Shown here: in pieces, positions 1 to 8,444 of the stretch
Layout of the letters: the number at the start of each line of letters is the position of its first letter
How positions within the stretch are numbered: position 1 is the first letter of the stretch
Notes under the pieces: model-generated
Databases searched by the model: none
Seen by the model: only the letters and a program-made list of their open reading frames with translations
Told to the model about the DNA's origin: nothing
Assembly: GCA_002423435.1 (NCBI GenBank)
Contig: DIWE01000023.1
Location: 1-64,000, forward strand
Source: Clostridiales bacterium UBA6114
GTDB taxonomy: Bacteria; Bacillota; Clostridia; Oscillospirales; Butyricicoccaceae
DNA length: 64,000 nucleotides
Direction: 5' to 3'
Translations under genes and position numbers: made by a program

Positions 1-2
1 TT

Positions 3-287
3 ACACAAAATTCGGGACGGTCTCATATAAACGATGAGAAGTACCGGAAGACCTTAGTCAATATTTTCATAAATGCAATATACCTTTACGACGATAAAGT
101 AACTTTCATTTTCAATAGCGGGGACAGGCCGGTTACCGTGAACGATCTGTTGCTTGACGAGATAGCCGAAAGTAATGATACTTTCCAGAGTTCATCTTTG
201 GTTGCGTACGCTCCACCAACTAAACCCTCGACCATTACAAGTGGCCGAGGGTTTTTACTGTTAAAAATATCCCACATATTTTTATAG
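3..287 (+). CDS. Large serine recombinase, C-terminal end (5' part outside window)
   Basis: An open frame enters from the left edge and stops at TAG 285-287. The visible 94 residues contain YRKTLVNIFINAIYLYDDKV followed by a beta-strand-like stretch, the typical C-terminal end of large serine recombinases of clostridial integrative elements (the part after the zinc-ribbon and coiled coil). These enzymes cut and rejoin DNA at att sites and usually lie at one end of the element, so the element would extend to the left and its end should lie close to here. The last residues overlap an intrinsic terminator hairpin, as is common in this family. The catalytic serine domain is outside the window, so activity cannot be judged. 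A diverged copy of the same 3' end lies near 4810. Confidence 0.72.
   Translation, partial: TQNSGRSHINDEKYRKTLVNIFINAIYLYDDKVTFIFNSGDRPVTVNDLLLDEIAESNDTFQSSSLVAYAPPTKPSTITSGRGFLLLKISHIFL
222..256 (+). terminator. Intrinsic terminator at the end of the recombinase gene
   Basis: Nine-base-pair stem AAACCCTCG / CGAGGGTTT followed by T residues. It overlaps the last codons of the recombinase. The A-rich 5' arm means it could also work on the other strand, for the ATPase gene that ends at 373. Confidence 0.75.
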
Positions 288-372
288 GTAATACGAATCT
301 TAATGGTTTTTTCTATCCATTCTTTTACCTAACGTGCAGTTTAATTTCAGAATCGCAGCAAGCAATATGTAT

Positions 373-1917
373 CTATCTACTTGGGTTTAAAATATCGATA
401 TTTAAAATTATTCGCCTAATACTACGCTTGTCGTCAAATGGAATTATCAGTCCTTCTTTTGGTTCGTCTATTTCAGTAAAAGAAGTCTGGGGATTTGATT
501 TAGTATTCTTCAGGGCGACATAAGTACCATAATCTAATGAATAAACATTATAACGTAATCCAGGATGGTCTTTGTCTGAATATCCCTGTTTCATTATATG
601 GATTACTCGTGCATCAAATAATTTCATTAACATATCATTTTTCCCAAAGCTATTTTGCAACATAAATGAACGTGCTTTTTTATTTCCGATTACATCTTCG
701 ACTATTCGTGTTAGAACTTTATTCATATCAGAATCCAAGTTGCTCAATTTATCTCGTTCGTACCAATTTTGCGCTGAGTTTACAATAGAAAGTTTATCAA
801 TTTTTTCGGATTTTCGTTGTTTCGCATCAAAAAAAGCATCTCTAAATATATTAATAAAATCTCTTATTACTCCCTCGGCCGCTCTAATCAACTCATTAAA
901 GACATCTTTGTTAGTAAACAATTTGCTACAAAGTGATATATAATCCTCAATATTATATGTTTTAACAAGATAATTTTCTGGTAGTTCACTTGTTATATGT
1001 TTATACAATATTTGAGAAAAAAGATTACTAATATTCTCAGGATTTCTATCGTATACATAAAAATCATCAATTTCTAACGCAATGGATACATCACCACCAA
1101 ATTCAAATCCAATAATATCTTTGTCTGTTCGTAAATTAAAATTAGAACGATATTCAAGAGTGGCAATTTTTATAACAATATTACTTTCAGTCATAAAAGA
1201 ACGTTTTAAAAATTCAGCTAGATATGGTTGAAGATCATGTGGTATTGAAGACCATTCATCTATAAGTATAAAAAGAATGCTCTTATCTTCATTTAAAAAA
1301 TCTCTTATAGTTTTATTTACTTCTGGAAAAGTTATTGATTCAGGGCTATTGATTACACCTTCCAATTCATTACTAACTGAATCGTTGTCGGCAAAACTCA
1401 AGTGTGCTTTCAATGGATATTCTAAACCATAATTCGTTTGAGATGAATTTTCAGTTTTTTGTTTAAATGTAGTGGGATTGATTTTCTTTAATGTTAAAGT
1501 AATAATATCATTAAATTGCTGCAATAACATAAATTGTTTTTCATCGCATGTCGTATCAGTTAAATGGTTAAGCAAAGCATCACTTATGAGTTCAAGAATG
1601 TCCTGAAATAAATGAAGGCATCTAAATTGCAAACTATTAGAAACATCGGAAAAAGATGAAGTGCTGCCAAGATTTCTTGAGTCAATATATAAAGGTATAT
1701 TTTTTGGATCCTCTTTTAAGGATGATGAAAAATATTTTAATATATGGGTTTTTCCTGTACCCCGTCGCCCATATATAATTTGATTATTAAAATTGTCTAT
1801 CTGTTCTAAGATACCGGCATCAACAAAAGATAAAATTAATTTTTGTGAATCATTCTCTTTTTCTGATCTTAAAATCATTTTAGAGACAGCAGATGCTAAC
1901 ACTTGATCTTCGGTCAT
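373..1917 (-). CDS. ORC/CDC6-like P-loop ATPase
   Basis: A 514-residue protein with a clear Walker A motif GRRGTGKT (residues 50-57, Lys56), a Walker B ILFILIDEW (Asp220-Glu221) and a following sensor-like strand (about 247-257), then a largely helical C-terminal half. The IIYGRRGTGKTH context resembles the ORC-CDC6-like AAA ATPases found scattered in bacterial accessory DNA. There is no recognisable effector domain. The start is ATG at 1917 with AGGGAGA about nine bases upstream. The gene is strikingly AT-rich compared with the metabolic genes to the right, and it sits between two serine-recombinase 3' ends, so it was probably acquired horizontally. Its function is unknown; a defence or plasmid/element-maintenance role is only a guess. 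Confidence 0.6.
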   Translation of the reverse strand: MTEDQVLASAVSKMILRSEKENDSQKLILSFVDAGILEQIDNFNNQIIYGRRGTGKTHILKYFSSSLKEDPKNIPLYIDSRNLGSTSSFSDVSNSLQFRCLHLFQDILELISDALLNHLTDTTCDEKQFMLLQQFNDIITLTLKKINPTTFKQKTENSSQTNYGLEYPLKAHLSFADNDSVSNELEGVINSPESITFPEVNKTIRDFLNEDKSILFILIDEWSSIPHDLQPYLAEFLKRSFMTESNIVIKIATLEYRSNFNLRTDKDIIGFEFGGDVSIALEIDDFYVYDRNPENISNLFSQILYKHITSELPENYLVKTYNIEDYISLCSKLFTNKDVFNELIRAAEGVIRDFINIFRDAFFDAKQRKSEKIDKLSIVNSAQNWYERDKLSNLDSDMNKVLTRIVEDVIGNKKARSFMLQNSFGKNDMLMKLFDARVIHIMKQGYSDKDHPGLRYNVYSLDYGTYVALKNTKSNPQTSFTEIDEPKEGLIIPFDDKRSIRRIILNIDILNPSR

Positions 1918-2003
1918 GACAGATAATCTCCCTTATTATGATACTGAAATTTAATTCTTAGTTTACTTGCTAATCAGTAGTGCCTTGACACTTATATCAA
2001 GTA

Positions 2004-2018
2004 TACCATAAAATGGTA
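2004..2018. promoter_or_regulatory. Inverted repeat upstream of the ATPase gene
   Basis: TACCAT and ATGGTA are separated by AAA, about 90 bp upstream of the ATPase start, next to a TATACT-like -10 on the minus strand. It could be an operator. No regulator gene is adjacent, so the assignment is weak. Confidence 0.25.
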
Positions 2019-2065
2019 CCATGATGTTCAAAATGTACTTTCCCCCCTGCACTAAAACAACGTTT

Positions 2066-2116
2066 CCAAAAAAAAAAGAAAGCGGTCAAGATTTAGGTCT
2101 ATGCCACTTTCTTTTT
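2066..2116 (-). terminator. Intrinsic terminator after the small broken gene
   Basis: Stem AAAGAAAGTGG / CCGCTTTCTTT (read on the minus strand, one G-T pair) followed by about ten T residues. It lies directly downstream of the broken gene ending at 2129. Confidence 0.7.
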
Positions 2117-2128
2117 AATCTTTCGCCG

Positions 2129-2452
2129 TTAAAAGCTACAAATGCAGAATTTGGGCTGATCGTCTTCAAAAATGGAAACAAAACAAATGCTTCTTTTCAG
2201 GCTGTACGCAACGTACAAGGTGCTTTCCGTGTCGGAATTGACGGCGTCCAACGATCCGCACCCCACAACCAGATCGTCCACACCCTCAAATACCCCTTTG
2301 GGGTAGAGCACTCCGTCATATTCGTCGGGAAATACCCTGTACTATTCCGCCATCAGAAGATCAGCGTTTACCTGTGGTTTCCCTATGTAGTATTGAACGG
2401 CGAGGTTGGCAAACTCCTTTACCCTGTTTGCGTTTAATTCGTTTTGATTCAA
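2129..2452 (-). pseudogene. Small unknown gene interrupted by an amber codon
   Basis: Reading the minus strand from TTG 2452, the frame begins LNQNELNANRVKEFANLAVQ and continues in one frame to TAA at 2129 (107 codons plus stop), except for a TAG at 2342-2344 (codon 37). AGGGATGTAATT upstream of the TTG is a plausible ribosome site, and a strong terminator follows. Both halves look protein-like (charged, hydrophobic alternation), so this is most simply a short gene inactivated by a point mutation. No family was recognised. The alternative is two tiny genes, the second starting at an internal codon near 2311. Confidence 0.45.
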
Positions 2453-2548
2453 AATTACATCCCTACCGCCTTTCTGTATTGTCTGCAAATTGTCGCGATG
2501 TGTTCCGTAACGCTGAACGTGTACCCCGTAGAAATGTGCTCAAAAGAA

Positions 2549-2587
2549 AAAGCCACGTTGAAGATGACTTCAACGTGGTCTTTTTCA
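2549..2587 (-). terminator. Strong bidirectional terminator
   Basis: Perfect 11-bp stem CCACGTTGAAG / CTTCAACGTGG (2553-2563 and 2568-2578) with T tracts on both strands. It lies 100 bp downstream of the secreted protein gene ending at 2689 and just upstream of the broken small gene. Confidence 0.85.
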
Positions 2588-2688
2588 GGTCAACTGCACG
2601 AAAAGTTCGGAATAGTTTTAAGCGGACTTTTTAGTTTTAAATTAGCCCCACTTTTTGAGCAGAGTTAGGATAAATCCTTAAGTCCATA

Positions 2689-4659
2689 TCAAAAGATCGC
2701 GGGCATATCTTCCCGTAAAATACCAGTAGCATAATAGTTATAGCCAACCACTATGCCTTGCCATGGTCTTGCATATTCTTCCAGAATCAATCCGGTATTA
2801 TCATTAAATCTTGACCACAAATCATAAAGCATTTTAATCGGCCGTTTTTCATCAAACTTTGTAATTCTTTCCTGTTTATTAACGGTTTCCAACCAGTTTA
2901 AAGCAAACGCCTGCTTTTCAACGCCAAGGTTATTCGTATCGCATATTTTGTCCTTTAAATCCAAAATAGAAGTGCCATTCAGACTTTTTGTATGCTCTCC
3001 ATCATAGATGCCGCGGCTTTCAACTAAAATGAAAGGGAATAAGATCGGTCTAAAAATTGGACCATAATAAACGCTACCGGATCCATTCGCTCCAATATCA
3101 ATATTTGTCCAATAATATCCTTTTTGTTTAAATACCCTTTCGTCTGCATTTGTCCTAAAAGAATATTTCGTTAATCTCATAAACATTGCTTCTTTACAAT
3201 ATATCACCCCGGTATTATCCGGTTTATCAAAAGTTCCGATGGCACCTTCGACAATTCCTTTTAACATGCGATGATTTGTCAAATCTCCTGTAATACAATT
3301 TAAACCATACTGATTGCACATTTTTGTTACAAGTGTCGGATCTAATAGATTCAATCTACAGATAGCGATATCAATAGCATCGATCGAATTGTCGCGAAGG
3401 CCGTATTGACCGCCGATAATCGCACATAAAGCCGGATCGCCTTTGCTGTCGTTGAAAACTCTTATCGTTCTGCAATGATCTGTGTTTCCTTCCCTTCCAA
3501 ACGCTTCCACATCCTCCTGATCGATATCGGCGGTGAGCTTGGCGAGACTTTCAATATGACTTTGCATTCGCTGCTTTGCCGTACCCAACATGGTATAATT
3601 GTCCAGCTCCACGAATTGATCGGTATCCGGGTCATATTTATAATTAATCTTATAACCGTCGCTGAGACAAATGCCTGCATCCTTATCGCATACGATGCTT
3701 TCAAACCCATAAAGTCTGCTGTCCGCATCTTCGAACACCCTTGTAATTTTTCCGTCCATCGCAATCCTATTTATATAAGGCTTAACCGATCCGCCTTTGC
3801 TTTCGGGATTGAACACATATGCTTCGCCGCCCATTACATAGACAAAATCACCTTCATGCAGATTACTTCTTATTTGTCCGACGATGCTTGTGTCAATGTA
3901 ATCCTGTTGAGATTGATCGATACTTATGGTAAGATTCTTAAAATCGCTGTCGGAAAAAGAGACAACCGCCCCGGACAAATTATCAGTAATCGCTACTAAT
4001 TTGATGCTCTCCGGGTTTTGGAATTTACCTCCGGCTATATAATTTAATGCGGTCGCGATTGGATCTATGTAGCTTGTGGAATCCTCGGAGGGCAGAACTT
4101 TTTGTTCTAAAGCATCAGCCTCCGCTTGTGTATATCCTATGTAAATGCTCTGTGTCTCCCCGTTCCAAATTACCGAACTGCCGAAAGCCTCACTTATTGC
4201 TCTGACCGGAACAATGGTCCGGCTGTCTTTATTAACCTGTGGCGGTACCGGCAAAGCAACCTCGGTGTTTCCTATTTTCATCTTTGTGCTGCCAACTTGC
4301 ATAACGATTTTTTTATCGTCTTTTTTTATTGTGACGGCGCGGGTTTCCTCGTCCCAGGTAACGTCCGCGGCCATGGCCTCTGATACGAGCCTGACCGGCA
4401 CCATAGTCCTGTCGTCAATGATTTCAGGTGCGGTATCGGCTGTTTTTTCGACTCCGTTTACCACATAATCTTTGCTGCCGATTTTAAGTATGATTTTATC
4501 ACCGATGGAGCCTGTTTCATCGCTGCTTTCGGCCGCAATGATATTGGAAGGCTTTTGATCTAAAAATCCGTCTGTTATGTCCTTATAAACGGCAGATGCC
4601 TGAAATCCAACGGTAAGTATCGCCAAAGCGGTGAGCGTTCCTACAATTTTACTTTCCAT
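2689..4659 (-). CDS. Secreted protein with two copper-amine-oxidase-N-like domains
   Basis: A 656-residue protein. The chosen start is ATG 4659, because GAGGT lies seven bases before it; a TTG 21 bases upstream is less likely. Residues 1-24 form a signal peptide ending near ASA. About residues 40-175 hold two copies of the CuAO-N1-like module, each with D-R-T-x-V-P-V-R-x-x-S-E-A and a following W-x-x-E/G-T pattern. In clostridial exported proteins this module is thought to bind the cell wall. The remaining 480 residues, with several cysteines, match nothing I recognise. A good promoter (TTGACA, 18 bp, TATAAT) precedes it and a terminator follows, so it is monocistronic. No catalytic amine-oxidase domain is visible. 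Confidence 0.7.
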   Translation of the reverse strand: MESKIVGTLTALAILTVGFQASAVYKDITDGFLDQKPSNIIAAESSDETGSIGDKIILKIGSKDYVVNGVEKTADTAPEIIDDRTMVPVRLVSEAMAADVTWDEETRAVTIKKDDKKIVMQVGSTKMKIGNTEVALPVPPQVNKDSRTIVPVRAISEAFGSSVIWNGETQSIYIGYTQAEADALEQKVLPSEDSTSYIDPIATALNYIAGGKFQNPESIKLVAITDNLSGAVVSFSDSDFKNLTISIDQSQQDYIDTSIVGQIRSNLHEGDFVYVMGGEAYVFNPESKGGSVKPYINRIAMDGKITRVFEDADSRLYGFESIVCDKDAGICLSDGYKINYKYDPDTDQFVELDNYTMLGTAKQRMQSHIESLAKLTADIDQEDVEAFGREGNTDHCRTIRVFNDSKGDPALCAIIGGQYGLRDNSIDAIDIAICRLNLLDPTLVTKMCNQYGLNCITGDLTNHRMLKGIVEGAIGTFDKPDNTGVIYCKEAMFMRLTKYSFRTNADERVFKQKGYYWTNIDIGANGSGSVYYGPIFRPILFPFILVESRGIYDGEHTKSLNGTSILDLKDKICDTNNLGVEKQAFALNWLETVNKQERITKFDEKRPIKMLYDLWSRFNDNTGLILEEYARPWQGIVVGYNYYATGILREDMPAIF

Positions 4660-4722
4660 GAGCCATACCTCGAAATTCAAAATTTTAGTTCTAGCAATAA
4701 TAAATTCTAGCGGTATATCATT

Positions 4723-4752
4723 ATTATATTATTTTTGTCACGGAATTGTCAA
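4723..4752 (-). promoter_or_regulatory. Sigma-A-type promoter of the CuAO-N-domain gene
   Basis: On the minus strand TTGACA (4752-4747) and TATAAT (4728-4723) are spaced by 18 bp. The leader downstream contains two direct TTCTAGC copies 16 bp apart. Confidence 0.7.
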
Positions 4753-4762
4753 ATTATAGCAA

Positions 4763-5104
4763 ATGACAATTGCTTTAACAATCCGCAGAGATCGGCCACC
4801 GCCGCCTCCACAGGCCGGTTACGCGAACGATCTGGTACTTGATGAAACAGCTGAAAGTAATAATAGTTATAAACCGCTTAATTTAAGTAACTTAGGATTA
4901 TTTTTATTATGTTCAGGGGTATATATGGGTAAAATTATTAAAGACGGCTTTCACTTTATGGAATATGTTAATTCGGGACTGATTCGAAAAACAAATGATA
5001 TTCCCGAATTCAAAAACGAATTGATTACGCTTAGCGAGTTAAAAACGCATATAGAAATGTTATCGCACTGGAGCAATAAACTCAGTCTGAGTATTTTCAA
5101 TTAG
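4763..5104 (+). CDS. Short protein with a recombinase-derived N-terminus
   Basis: A 113-residue frame from ATG 4763. Its residues around 18-33 (NDLVLDETAESNN) are read in the same frame as the serine-recombinase end at 119-178 (NDLLLDEIAESND), and the DNA is clearly related (about 58 bases). The rest, from about residue 35, is a different sequence containing MGKIIKDGFHFMEYVNSGL, which I do not recognise. This looks like a recombinase remnant joined to another coding stretch, or a real small gene whose start lies further in (for example the ATG near 4925, after a weak ribosome site). Whether it is translated is uncertain. Confidence 0.4.
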   Translation: MTIALTIRRDRPPPPPQAGYANDLVLDETAESNNSYKPLNLSNLGLFLLCSGVYMGKIIKDGFHFMEYVNSGLIRKTNDIPEFKNELITLSELKTHIEMLSHWSNKLSLSIFN

Positions 5105-5240
5105 CTCGTATTTTGATAAAATGAGTTGACCTGTTGCTGCAGACTTATACGATCTGGGTGTGAAACTATTTCCCAAAATCATGGCAATACTAAAAATAAT
5201 ATGCTTCAAACAATACCACAGTACAAAAGGGAGATCCCAT

Positions 5241-5579
5241 TTGGAAGCAAAATCAAAACTCATTCTAATAAAGCTTTTACACACGGCAATATGGCTGTTT
5301 TATGTTCTTACCATACTATATACTCTCTATGCGGCAATTATCGATAGAATTGATTTCTACTTTTTGATTGCCGTTTGCTTGGTTCTAATTGAGGGTGTAG
5401 TTTTACTTATAAATGGCTGGCGCTGTCCCCTCACCCGGATTGGAGAGCAGTATAGTAAAGATGTTTCAGTTGGCTTTGATATTTTTCTTCCCAGATGGTT
5501 AGCGAAGCATAATAAGACAATCTTTACGATAATATTCTCAGCAAGCATAATCCTTGCTATATATAGACTTCTTATTTGA
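5241..5579 (+). CDS. Small membrane protein with an NGWxCPLT motif (DUF2784-like)
   Basis: The TTG at 5241 is preceded by AAGGGAGAT at the ideal distance, giving a 112-residue protein; a GTG at 5160 in the same frame lacks such a site. Three hydrophobic segments are visible (about residues 8-27, 33-51 and 92-108). The loop after the second holds NGWRCPLT, followed by FDIFLPRWLAKHNKTIF. The GW-x-CPLT motif recalls the DUF2784 family of small membrane proteins of unknown function. It stands alone, between the accessory zone and the ABC exporter. Confidence 0.6.
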   Translation: MEAKSKLILIKLLHTAIWLFYVLTILYTLYAAIIDRIDFYFLIAVCLVLIEGVVLLINGWRCPLTRIGEQYSKDVSVGFDIFLPRWLAKHNKTIFTIIFSASIILAIYRLLI

Positions 5580-5652
5580 TGTCTATGAATTGCTTTTTAT
5601 CAGCTGAAATCTTCTTGGCATCAATGTACCTAACTTCTCACTCAAATAACAG

Positions 5653-5691
5653 GCAAAAGGACTTGAACCCTTGCGGTGTAGGTCCTTTTGC
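5653..5691 (+). terminator. Hairpin after the small membrane protein gene
   Basis: Ten-base-pair stem GCAAAAGGAC / GTCCTTTTGC with a 19-base loop. No clean T run follows, so termination would be weak. Confidence 0.4.
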
Positions 5692-5741
5692 TTGTGTAAC
5701 AACATTTTTTTGATATATTTTTTTGATATATATATTATATT

Positions 5742-5770
5742 TTGATATATTATATATTGATTTATATAAT
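5742..5770 (+). promoter_or_regulatory. Promoter of the ABC exporter operon
   Basis: TTGATA (5742-5747), 17 bp, TATAAT (5765-5770). It lies in a very AT-rich stretch with several TTTGATATAT copies between 5709 and 5750. Confidence 0.6.
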
Positions 5771-5818
5771 ACCATACTAACGGAAAATATACTTTTCTGT
5801 TTCAGTAAGGGAGATTTT

Positions 5819-6532
5819 ATGATTGACGTTCATGGCATGACAAAAAAATATGGCAAGCTTACGGCCAATGACGACATTACCCTGTCGGTGGGCGGCGGCG
5901 AGCTTGCCGTGCTGCTCGGCCCAAACGGCGCGGGCAAGTCAACTCTGATAAAATCTGTTTGCGGTCTTCTTCGCTTCAAAGGCTCCGTTACCATCGGCGG
6001 GCATGAGAACCATACGACGGAGGCGAAGCGGCTTTTGGGGTATGTGCCGGAGTTTCCCGTGCTGTACCCGATGCTGACGGTGGCGGAGCATCTGGAATTC
6101 ATTGCGAAAGCGTATCGGCTTAACGCCTGGGAGAAAAAAGCGGAGGAACTGCTCCGCCGATTTGAGCTGGACGATAAAAAGATGAAGCTCGGCAAAGAGC
6201 TGTCGAAAGGAATGCAGCAAAAGGTAAGTGTGTGCTGCGCCCTCCTTCCGCAGCCCAAGGCTGTCATCATGGACGAGCCTCTTGTCGGTCTTGACCCGCA
6301 CGGGATCCGCGAGCTGAAAGCGGTCATTTCGGAGCTCAGGGACAGCGGCTGCGCCCTCATCGTCAGCACCCATATGATCGAAAGCATGGAGGAAAACTGG
6401 GATATAACCTACATTATGGTTAAGGGCCGGATCGAGCGTGTTTGCCGCCGCACGGAAATCGAGGCAAACCAAACCCTTGAGGACGTCTATTTCGCTATTA
6501 CGGAAGGAAAAAGCCGGGGGGATGCGCCATGA
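5819..6532 (+). CDS. ABC exporter ATP-binding protein
   Basis: A 237-residue nucleotide-binding subunit. The start is ATG 5819, preceded by AAGGGAG; upstream in-frame codons fall in promoter DNA. Walker A is GPNGAGKST (about residues 36-44), the signature is LSKGMQQK, Walker B is VIMDEPLVGLDP and the switch histidine is in STHM. The short C-terminus and LSKGMQQK type match ABC-2-like exporter ATPases. It overlaps the permease gene by four bases (ATGA), so the two are translationally coupled. The substrate cannot be inferred: no peptide, kinase or immunity gene is adjacent. Confidence 0.9.
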   Translation: MIDVHGMTKKYGKLTANDDITLSVGGGELAVLLGPNGAGKSTLIKSVCGLLRFKGSVTIGGHENHTTEAKRLLGYVPEFPVLYPMLTVAEHLEFIAKAYRLNAWEKKAEELLRRFELDDKKMKLGKELSKGMQQKVSVCCALLPQPKAVIMDEPLVGLDPHGIRELKAVISELRDSGCALIVSTHMIESMEENWDITYIMVKGRIERVCRRTEIEANQTLEDVYFAITEGKSRGDAP

Positions 6533-8115
6533 GCAGCCTTATTTTCCTGCTGGCAAGGAGCGCAAAAAACAGCCTTCTGGAGCTTTTGCGAAAACCGGCG
6601 AAGCTTATATTGTGGATATTTGTCATTGCAATGCTCGGAGGCGTTTTGATCCTTTCGATGTTCACGCGCCAAAGCGCGGGCAGTGCCCTTGACATCGTTT
6701 GGCTCAAGGGCGCTCTTTTCCTGCTCATTGCGCTTTTTGTTGCGATCGCCATACAAAAGGGGCTGTCGAACGGCGACGTCATTTTCGACATGAGCGACGT
6801 CAATTTGCTGTTTGTTTCTCCGGTCAGTCCCCGGCTGATATTGATGTATGGGATCGTCCGCATGGCAAAGATGGCGTTTTTTGCGGGCTTTTTTATCCTG
6901 TTCCAAAGCAATTCCTTAAGTACCGGCTTCGGCGTCGGCTTTGACGCGGTGCTGCTTTTGCTGCTCGGCTTTATCCTTGCCGTCTGTCTTTTGCAGATTC
7001 TGTCGCTTTTGATATACAGCCTGACAAACGGGAACCCCGCGCGAAAGCGGGCGGTCCGGCTGATTTCCGTCCTGGCCTTTCTTCCGTTGATCGCCTATAT
7101 CGGGGTACAGCTTTTAAGAACCGGCGATCCGCTTTCGGCGCTTGATAACACGCTGCGTTCGCCGTTTGCAGCCTGGACCCCGGTGGCAGGCTGGGCGTCG
7201 GAGGGCGCGGTTTCGCTGATTACCGGCGATGTGGGAAACGGATTTCAGTTTTTCGGGCTGCTTGTGCTTTCAGGGGCGCTCCTGATCCTGTATATCGCCC
7301 TGAGCAATCCCGATTATTACGAAGACGTGCTGGTTGCCACGGAAACCGCGTTTGAGAAAAAGCGTGTCATGTCCGAAGGGCAGATAAGCACGGAGGCTTC
7401 CTCGACGAAAAAAGTGAAGGTTTCGAAAACCGGCATCGGCGGTCTCGGGGCAAGCTCTATTTTTTATAAGCATCTGCGGGAATCCTTCCGTGCAAACCGC
7501 CTTGGCCTTTGGGGACTGTCATCCGTCCTTATGGTACTCGGCGCGGCTTTGTTTTCCCTGTTCCTGCGCGGCGAGAGCGGCGGGATCTTGATCCTGCTGC
7601 AAATCCTGATGTGGACACAGATTTTTCTTATCGGAACAGGGCGCGGCCTGAAAGAGCTCTATATCCATTATATTTACCTGATTCCCGAGGGCTCTTTTCG
7701 CAAAATTGTCTGGAGCAATCTGGAGATCGCGTTTAAGGTGCTGGTGGAAAGTCTGGCCATTTTCTGCGTCGCAGGTCTTATCATAGGCGAGCCTGTTTTG
7801 GTAATTTTTGCGGCCATTGTGATTTATACGCTGTTTTCTTTCTTGCTGCTGGGCGTAAACTATCTTTCGCTGCGCTTCACGGGCGCGGACATCAGCGCGG
7901 GGCTCCTGATTGTCATTTACACCATTGCGGTTATTATAATCATGCTGCCCGGCGTGATTGCCGCCATCATCATCGGCAGCATGTTTGGCGGGATGGGCGT
8001 TTTGATTGGCTATGGAATACTGGCGTTATGGGAATTGATTGCTGCACTCGGCTGCTTTGCGCTGTCAAAAGGGGTTTTGCACCATTGCGATATGCCTGTG
8101 ATGAAAACCAGATAG
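6529..8115 (+). CDS. ABC exporter permease (putative ABC exporter family)
   Basis: A 528-residue integral membrane protein with about twelve hydrophobic segments in two sets separated by a soluble stretch (about residues 255-310). The N-terminus (LARSAKNSLLELLRKPAKL, then a segment holding DMSDVNLLFVSPVSPR) is characteristic of the putative ABC exporter permease family (PF16962-like), which pairs with ABC-2-type ATPases. It is the second gene of the operon and is followed by two terminators. The substrate is unknown. Confidence 0.8.
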   Translation: MSSLIFLLARSAKNSLLELLRKPAKLILWIFVIAMLGGVLILSMFTRQSAGSALDIVWLKGALFLLIALFVAIAIQKGLSNGDVIFDMSDVNLLFVSPVSPRLILMYGIVRMAKMAFFAGFFILFQSNSLSTGFGVGFDAVLLLLLGFILAVCLLQILSLLIYSLTNGNPARKRAVRLISVLAFLPLIAYIGVQLLRTGDPLSALDNTLRSPFAAWTPVAGWASEGAVSLITGDVGNGFQFFGLLVLSGALLILYIALSNPDYYEDVLVATETAFEKKRVMSEGQISTEASSTKKVKVSKTGIGGLGASSIFYKHLRESFRANRLGLWGLSSVLMVLGAALFSLFLRGESGGILILLQILMWTQIFLIGTGRGLKELYIHYIYLIPEGSFRKIVWSNLEIAFKVLVESLAIFCVAGLIIGEPVLVIFAAIVIYTLFSFLLLGVNYLSLRFTGADISAGLLIVIYTIAVIIIMLPGVIAAIIIGSMFGGMGVLIGYGILALWELIAALGCFALSKGVLHHCDMPVMKTR

Positions 8116-8219
8116 CATGGTAAAGTAATCGACACGCTATTCACGGGAAGGGAGAACTGCTCGGCTATTCGGGCTCGACGGGTTCATTCGCCTTTTATTA
8201 CCTAACTTCTCACAATACT

Positions 8220-8256
8220 AGCTTAGAAACGTCAAGATTTCTGAGCTTGTTTTACT
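8220..8256 (+). terminator. Terminator of the ABC exporter operon
   Basis: Ten-base-pair stem AGCTTAGAAA / TTTCTGAGCT (one G-U) followed by TGTTTTACTTTT, about 100 bp after the permease stop. The 329 bp between 8116 and 8444 hold this hairpin, a second stem near 8296-8325, and the terminator at 8350. Confidence 0.65.
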
Positions 8257-8349
8257 TTTAGACTTTACCACATTTCATAGGTTTAAAACCCAAGAAAGCC
8301 GCCCCTCATCTGAAGGGGACGGCTCGTGCTGTCAAATATCAATCCACTA

Positions 8350-8378
8350 AGCCTTCTATCGCGGAGGCTCTTTTTTCT
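8350..8378 (+). terminator. Second terminator before the convergent zinc-ribbon gene
   Basis: Seven-base-pair stem AGCCTTC / GGAGGCT (one G-U) with a six-base loop, followed by CTTTTTTCTTT. Confidence 0.65.
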
Positions 8379-8444
8379 TTCCGCTTCTAGTGCAACACTA
8401 TAAAAACCATTTTCTATTGCAGCGCCGCACAAGCCGCAGCAACG

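Noticed and set aside
2021..2437. Long plus-strand open frame over the broken small gene
   Set aside because: No ribosome site; the minus strand has the better start, protein-like sequence and terminator.
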